From Hellea sp. (GTDB lineage Bacteria; Pseudomonadota; Alphaproteobacteria; Caulobacterales; Maricaulaceae): a stretch of DNA of 9,650 nucleotides. The translations under genes and the position numbers were made by a program. The DNA lies in assembly GCA_020628635.1 (NCBI GenBank), contig JAHDEU010000051.1, forward strand, positions 1-9,650. Reading direction: 5' to 3'. The stretch's first letter is position 1; the number at the start of each line of letters is the position of its first letter. Of the stretch, positions 6,901 to 9,650 are shown one piece after another. The notes under the pieces were generated by a model. That model had not been told where the DNA came from. It saw only the letters and a program-made list of their open reading frames with translations, and did no database searches.

Positions 6901-7262
6901 GCCCGCTTGGCGTGGCGCTTTCCGTCGACCGCCGCGAATCCGACCTCGCCTCGGTTTCGGGCCTGCTGAACTTCGGCATGAATTTCGAAGGCCGCCGCAC
7001 CTGGATCCGTCCGAGTTTCCGCGTTGGCTACCGCAACGAGTTCCTTTCCGACCCTGTGTTCACCTCCTATCGGTTTACATCCGTGGAGGACGCACTGCTC
7101 GCCACCACAGAAAGTGCAAACTTCCCGAGTTCGGGCTTGCTTCTCGGCTTCTCGGTCGCGGCCGGTTCGGGCTTCAGCTCGGTCGGCTTCGATTTCGACA
7201 GCGACATCCGCGACGGCTTCGTGCGCCATACGGGCCGTATCGTGGTGCGCCTGCTGTTCTAG
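3942..7262 (+). CDS. autotransporter (type Va) with beta-helix passenger and outer-membrane beta-barrel
   Basis: The protein has 1106 residues. A Sec signal peptide occupies residues 1-26 (cleavage likely after AVHA, before QDADP), which is why ATG 3942 is preferred over GTG 3861. Residues 27 to about 800 form the passenger: Asn/Gly/Thr/Ser/Asp-rich beta-helix sequence with at least ten N-x-G rung motifs (residues 109, 190, 216, 242, 362, 393, 436, 482, 512, 616), including two exact 26-residue units. An RTX-like acidic segment lies at 571-603. A helical linker (about 774-803, AAYNQLLPEFAAASRQF) leads to the C-terminal barrel, from about GAWLQEFAYFADR (831) to the terminal phenylalanine of RIVVRLLF, the usual BAM recognition end. 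The barrel inserts in the outer membrane and carries the passenger to the surface. No protease triad, lipase GDSL motif or known adhesin domain was recognised, so adhesion or surface-layer roles are only guesses. The mature protein is strongly acidic, with one lysine and no cysteine. Confidence 0.9.
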   Translation: MNQPTLIRFSLALLLGAAVLPSAVHAQDADPLEISDDRTAPVNTSDEDAGEATDITITSTGSITLDTAGPALVIDSSNTVTSAGTISISNVDNATGVEIQGGNTGGFTNSGTIRVVEDFDQANTDDDPATDTPFASGTGRRGILVSGASPFTGNITLEQASNILVEGNESFGVDLSNTPVGVALDGTLSNAGSVTLAGADGSAFRIAGGVTGDVSNTGTVIVTGEGSGAFDIDGDIDGGFFNAGRISNSALRFNERRPFNPATPFPRSALGIEDVRDAASAVAISGDVGRGIEFGQNIVTTENDDGTTTDTLAGVSSVQQNGQAPAILIDGEGTPIMIGTVAEITDPEADGFDADMLYAFINRGSLAANGIIDDFDATTLSVADATLDGGILNTGTMTATTFVGGAAPTIEGVDFGTGEARVIVLGDNAVAERLTNSGFIVATASEAADEIYFDRDNIPTPRAVSATAIDIGENASLESLVNEGVISVVISARQGTATVLRDASGTLTSIENLGAITAIGGNSDPDGTAETDFQLVALDLSANTSGVSITQRRAVDPDPDDGVDPVIPAIGGDILLGSGDDTITSTAGTIRGDIAFGAGDDVLSLAQTEYDGAITNEGGLSITATDGSTLSLRGTEAVSITSASFDETSVYAPTIDGQTGTASSLQASGAISFAAGSIINPRLNNLLAVDQGSTQFEIASASDLTVGDLELLNAADDGSFLFDTEFQQVGETLVVTVDLRNAEQLGLDVSQTGVQSSVFNATLQALQANGVLGNELANLDTAGEFYAAYNQLLPEFAAASRQFVLANTDGAVGAVGNHLDSARRSPDKPGGAWLQEFAYFADRSLAGLSEQYRGEGFGFAAGLDTALGPFHAVGVNVGFASTEIEDVVGVDQPLDVTTIQLGAYAGYQTGNLGIDAYVGGGFNSFDQNRRVVIGDFIGDTEGSWDGSHINASLRAGYDIALGERYWVRPVASLDYLRLSEDAYQESGPLGVALSVDRRESDLASVSGLLNFGMNFEGRRTWIRPSFRVGYRNEFLSDPVFTSYRFTSVEDALLATTESANFPSSGLLLGFSVAAGSGFSSVGFDFDSDIRDGFVRHTGRIVVRLLF
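4509..4664 (+). repeat. two in-phase 26-residue beta-helix repeat units in the passenger
   Basis: Residues 190-215 begin NAGSVTLAGADGSAFRIAGG and residues 216-241 begin NTGTVIVTGEGSGAFDIDGD. They align without gaps: N-x-G-x-V-x-[LV]-x-G-x-[DG]-G-[SA]-[GA]-F-x-I-x-G-x-[VI]-x-G. A third unit starts at 242 with NAGRIS and then diverges. This is a protein-level repeat, diverged at the DNA level, typical of right-handed beta-helix coils. Confidence 0.8.
5652..5750 (+). other. RTX-like acidic Gly-Asp segment within the autotransporter passenger
   Basis: Residues 571-603 contain two spaced nonapeptide-like motifs, LLGSGDDTI and AFGAGDDVL, close to the calcium-binding G-G-x-G-x-D-x-[LI] consensus. 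They are preceded by an Asp/Pro loop (DPDPDDGVDP, 556-565). Only two motifs about 20 residues apart are present, whereas a true RTX parallel beta-roll needs several contiguous copies. Calcium binding is therefore possible but unproven. Confidence 0.5.
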
Positions 7263-7266
7263 GGCG

Positions 7267-9650
7267 CTGACCCGCCTCACCGCCTCCCCCTATCTCTCCG
7301 GCCTGCTGGAGCGCTTCGGCGCGCCGACCGGGGAGACGGCGCGCGATGCCATCGCATCGGTCGAGGAGGCGGACGCGCTGGCGGATGCCAAGGCGCGCTT
7401 CAATCTCGGCTGGGCGCATCTGGCGCTGGAGACGGACACGCCGTTCCCCGCGCTCGGGCGCTTGCAATCGGACTTTGCCCATGCCGCCATCGACTGCGCG
7501 CTGCAGGACGCGTGGACGTCCGCAAAGCTGCCCGGCACGCCGACAGGCCTGTTCATCCTCGGGCTCGGCAAGCTGGGCGGGCACGACCTCAACTTCTCAT
7601 CCGACATCGACCTGATCGCCTATTACGACCCGCAAGACTTCCCCGTCCCGGCAGCGCACGGCCAGGCCCATGTCGCGGGGCAGATCATGCGGCGACTCAC
7701 CCAGACGCTGCAGCCGCGCGCAGGGACCATGACCTTTCGCGTGGACTGGCGGTTGCGGCCCGAGGCGTCCGTGTCCGGCCTCGCCATGAGTGTGGTGCGG
7801 GCGCAGGATTTCTACTTCTTCCGCGCCCTGCCCTGGCACCGGCTCGCCATCATGAAAGCGCGGGTCGTCGGCGGAGACCAGATAGCGGGAGAGGCATTCC
7901 TGCGCGAACTGACGCCCTATGTCTGGCGGCAGAATCTCGACTTCCGCACCATCGACCAGCTGGGCGAGCTGAAGTCTCGCATCGACCTCGAGCATCCGAA
8001 CCTGCGCCGCGAGCGCGAGGGGCGGGAGCCGATCGCGGAGCTGCCCTTGGGCTTCAACGTCAAGCTCGGCACGGGCGGCATTCGCGAGATCGAGTTCATC
8101 GCCAATGCCCAGCAGTTGATCTGGGGCGGCAAGGCCTATGATTTGCGCACGACCAATACACTGGACGCGTTGAAGGAGCTCGGCGCGGGCGGATGGGTGG
8201 AGGATGCGGACAGTCTGCAAGCGGACTACATCGCATTGCGGCGGTTGGAGAATGCGCTGCAGATGATGCGCGACGGGCAGGAGCATGTGCTGCCGGGCGA
8301 TGCAGCCGGATGGGAGCCGATCGCGGAATTGCTCGGCGAGGACCCGAGGGCGCTGATGGAGACGACCACGGAGCGGCGCCACCGCATCCATGCCCGCTTC
8401 TCCGACATGTTCGCCGCACCGGACGTTCCTGCCCCGAAGCGTCCTGCCATGCCCGCCGTGCAATCCGGTACGGAGGCCATATTGTCCGATTGGCGCGCGG
8501 GGTTCCGCCGCTATGGCGCGCGCAAGGCAGGCCGGCTCAAGCCCCTGGGTGTTGCCTTGCAAGAAAGCATATCGGCAGCCCCCGACCCCGATGCAGCCGC
8601 CTTGCGCATCGACGCCTATCTCGGCCAGCTCTCCCGCTCCGAGCAGTATCTCTCGCTGCTGGCGGCCAACCCGTCGCTGCTCGGCGCGCTGGTCGAGCCG
8701 CTGCTCTACAGCCCGCACATGTCGGTCCTGCTGGAGCAGAGCCCGCATATCATCGACAGCTTCATCACGCCCGTGCAGCAGACGCCCGCTTTCGTGCTGT
8801 CCGAGTCCGACTACGAAACGCGGCTGGAGCGGCTGCGGCGCTTCGTGAATGAGGGGTTGTTCCTCGCCTATCACGACTTTCTGCAAGGCGGCGACGCGCC
8901 TGCCCTCGCCCGCGCGCTGACGGCGCTGGCGGAGACCGCCATCGAGACATCGCTGACCATTGCGCGCGACGATCTCGGCGCACCAGACCTGCCCATTTCC
9001 GTTCTGGGGCTCGGCAAGCTGGGCGAGCGGCGCATGGCCCCGCAGTCGGACCTCGACCTGATCTTCCTGTTCGACGACGATGTGGACCGTGACCTCGCGG
9101 GCAAGGTCGTGCGCCGCCTGCGCACCATCCTGACGGCGCGTCTGCGCGAGGGCATCGCCTATGAGCTCGACATGCGCCTGCGCCCATCGGGGCGGTCCGG
9201 CCCGCCCGCCGTGACGCTGTCGGCCTTCGAGACGCACCATGCGAGCGCGGCGCGCAACTGGGAACACATTGCGCTCGTCCCGTCGCGCGTGGTGGCCGGT
9301 GACGCGGCGTTGGGCGAGCGGGTGGAGGCTGCACGAAACGCCGTGCTCGCCCGACCCCGAGACCCGGACCAGTTGCTCACTGACGCGCGCCATATGTGGG
9401 GCCTGCTGAAGGCCGAGCGCATCCGCCCGGTCGCGCCCGATGTCTTCGGCACAAAGCTGCGCGAGGGCGGGCTGATGCAGGCCGACTATTGGGGCGCGGT
9501 CGGCGCGCTATGCGGCGGCGAGACGATGGGCAAGCTGCGCATGGACTGGACCGCGCGGCTTTATTGGGAGCGGCTATTGGGGCTGACGGGAAAGACTGTG
9601 ACGGAGATTCCGGAGCTGTATCGCGAGCGGATGCCGGAGCTGCGCTTCGC
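7267..9650 (+). CDS. glnE: bifunctional glutamine synthetase adenylyltransferase / adenylyl-removing enzyme, partial at both ends
   Basis: GlnE adds AMP to and removes it from glutamine synthetase in response to PII protein, setting nitrogen assimilation. The frame is open from 7267 to the right edge (794 codons) with no internal stop. The first nucleotidyltransferase half (removing activity) shows GLGKLGGHDLNFSSDIDLI at 7561-7617, RVDWRLRPE at 7738-7764 and GTGGIREIEFI at 8068-8100. The second half (adenylylating activity) shows GLGKLGERRMAPQSDLDL at 9007-9060 and ELDMRLRPSG at 9163-9192. Both S-D-x-D-L metal sites are intact. The recognisable sequence begins at once with LTRLTASPYLSGLLERF, next to the autotransporter stop. 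Between GTG 7114 (inside the autotransporter gene) and TTG 7462 there is no in-frame ATG, GTG or TTG, and about 98 residues precede the first GKLGG against about 155 in E. coli GlnE. The N-terminus is therefore missing or uses an odd start. At 9466-9489 the expected G-G-L-x-D-x-E-F motif reads GGLMQADY. The C-terminal end lies outside the window. Confidence 0.93.
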   Translation, partial: MTRLTASPYLSGLLERFGAPTGETARDAIASVEEADALADAKARFNLGWAHLALETDTPFPALGRLQSDFAHAAIDCALQDAWTSAKLPGTPTGLFILGLGKLGGHDLNFSSDIDLIAYYDPQDFPVPAAHGQAHVAGQIMRRLTQTLQPRAGTMTFRVDWRLRPEASVSGLAMSVVRAQDFYFFRALPWHRLAIMKARVVGGDQIAGEAFLRELTPYVWRQNLDFRTIDQLGELKSRIDLEHPNLRREREGREPIAELPLGFNVKLGTGGIREIEFIANAQQLIWGGKAYDLRTTNTLDALKELGAGGWVEDADSLQADYIALRRLENALQMMRDGQEHVLPGDAAGWEPIAELLGEDPRALMETTTERRHRIHARFSDMFAAPDVPAPKRPAMPAVQSGTEAILSDWRAGFRRYGARKAGRLKPLGVALQESISAAPDPDAAALRIDAYLGQLSRSEQYLSLLAANPSLLGALVEPLLYSPHMSVLLEQSPHIIDSFITPVQQTPAFVLSESDYETRLERLRRFVNEGLFLAYHDFLQGGDAPALARALTALAETAIETSLTIARDDLGAPDLPISVLGLGKLGERRMAPQSDLDLIFLFDDDVDRDLAGKVVRRLRTILTARLREGIAYELDMRLRPSGRSGPPAVTLSAFETHHASAARNWEHIALVPSRVVAGDAALGERVEAARNAVLARPRDPDQLLTDARHMWGLLKAERIRPVAPDVFGTKLREGGLMQADYWGAVGALCGGETMGKLRMDWTARLYWERLLGLTGKTVTEIPELYRERMPELRF

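Noticed and set aside
5082..7280. 732-codon open frame on the minus strand opposite the autotransporter
   Set aside because: It is a shadow of a coherent gene with signal peptide, repeats and barrel; its translation is Arg/Ala/Val-rich with no recognisable family.
7597..9393. 598-codon open frame on the minus strand opposite glnE
   Set aside because: The plus-strand frame carries all GlnE motifs in order; the antisense frame has no motif and reflects codon bias.

Overview
The window is dense, GC-rich coding DNA (by eye about two thirds G+C) from an alphaproteobacterium, most plausibly of the Hyphomonadaceae/Maricaulales/Parvularculales type. The best lineage evidence is the pair lspA followed by a DUF3035 (BamF-type) lipoprotein, a family and gene order typical of alphaproteobacteria. 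A MutL that carries its own endonuclease motif and a two-domain GlnE fit this. The exact genus cannot be read from the sequence.

Layout. (1) 1-158, plus: the last 51 codons of a Fic-family protein, whose stop overlaps by one base the start of a small lipoprotein with a META/HslJ-like pattern (158-595). That lipoprotein gene is visibly less GC-rich than its surroundings. (2) 607-2481, minus: mutL, convergent with the lipoprotein gene. (3) 2548-3723, minus: lspA followed by the BamF-like lipoprotein, closed by a strong hairpin terminator that ends only 11 nt before the annotated mutL start. (4) 3724-3941: divergent spacer that holds what looks like a decayed fragment of yraN (UPF0102). (5) 3942-7262, plus: a 1106-residue classical (type Va) autotransporter with signal peptide, beta-helix passenger and C-terminal beta-barrel. 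(6) 7267 to the window end, plus: glnE, the bifunctional glutamine synthetase adenylyltransferase/adenylyl-removing enzyme. It runs off the right edge and has no usable start codon at its left edge.

How the genes relate. LspA matures lipoproteins. Two lipoproteins are encoded nearby, one of them a probable subunit of the BAM machine. The autotransporter is a typical client of BAM. This gives an outer-membrane biogenesis theme in the middle of the window, although the strands show these genes are not one operon. MutL (mismatch repair) and GlnE (nitrogen regulation) are unrelated housekeeping genes.

What is unusual. The autotransporter gene appears to sit between two broken genes: a yraN remnant that loses its match at about 3920, and a glnE whose recognisable sequence begins 2-5 bases after the autotransporter stop without its usual N-terminal tens of residues. 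This looks like a cassette insertion or deletion scar. The autotransporter itself has only one lysine and no cysteine in 1106 residues, with an RTX-like acidic segment inside the passenger. I did not find a CRISPR array, RNA gene, insertion sequence or an obviously new multi-gene system.
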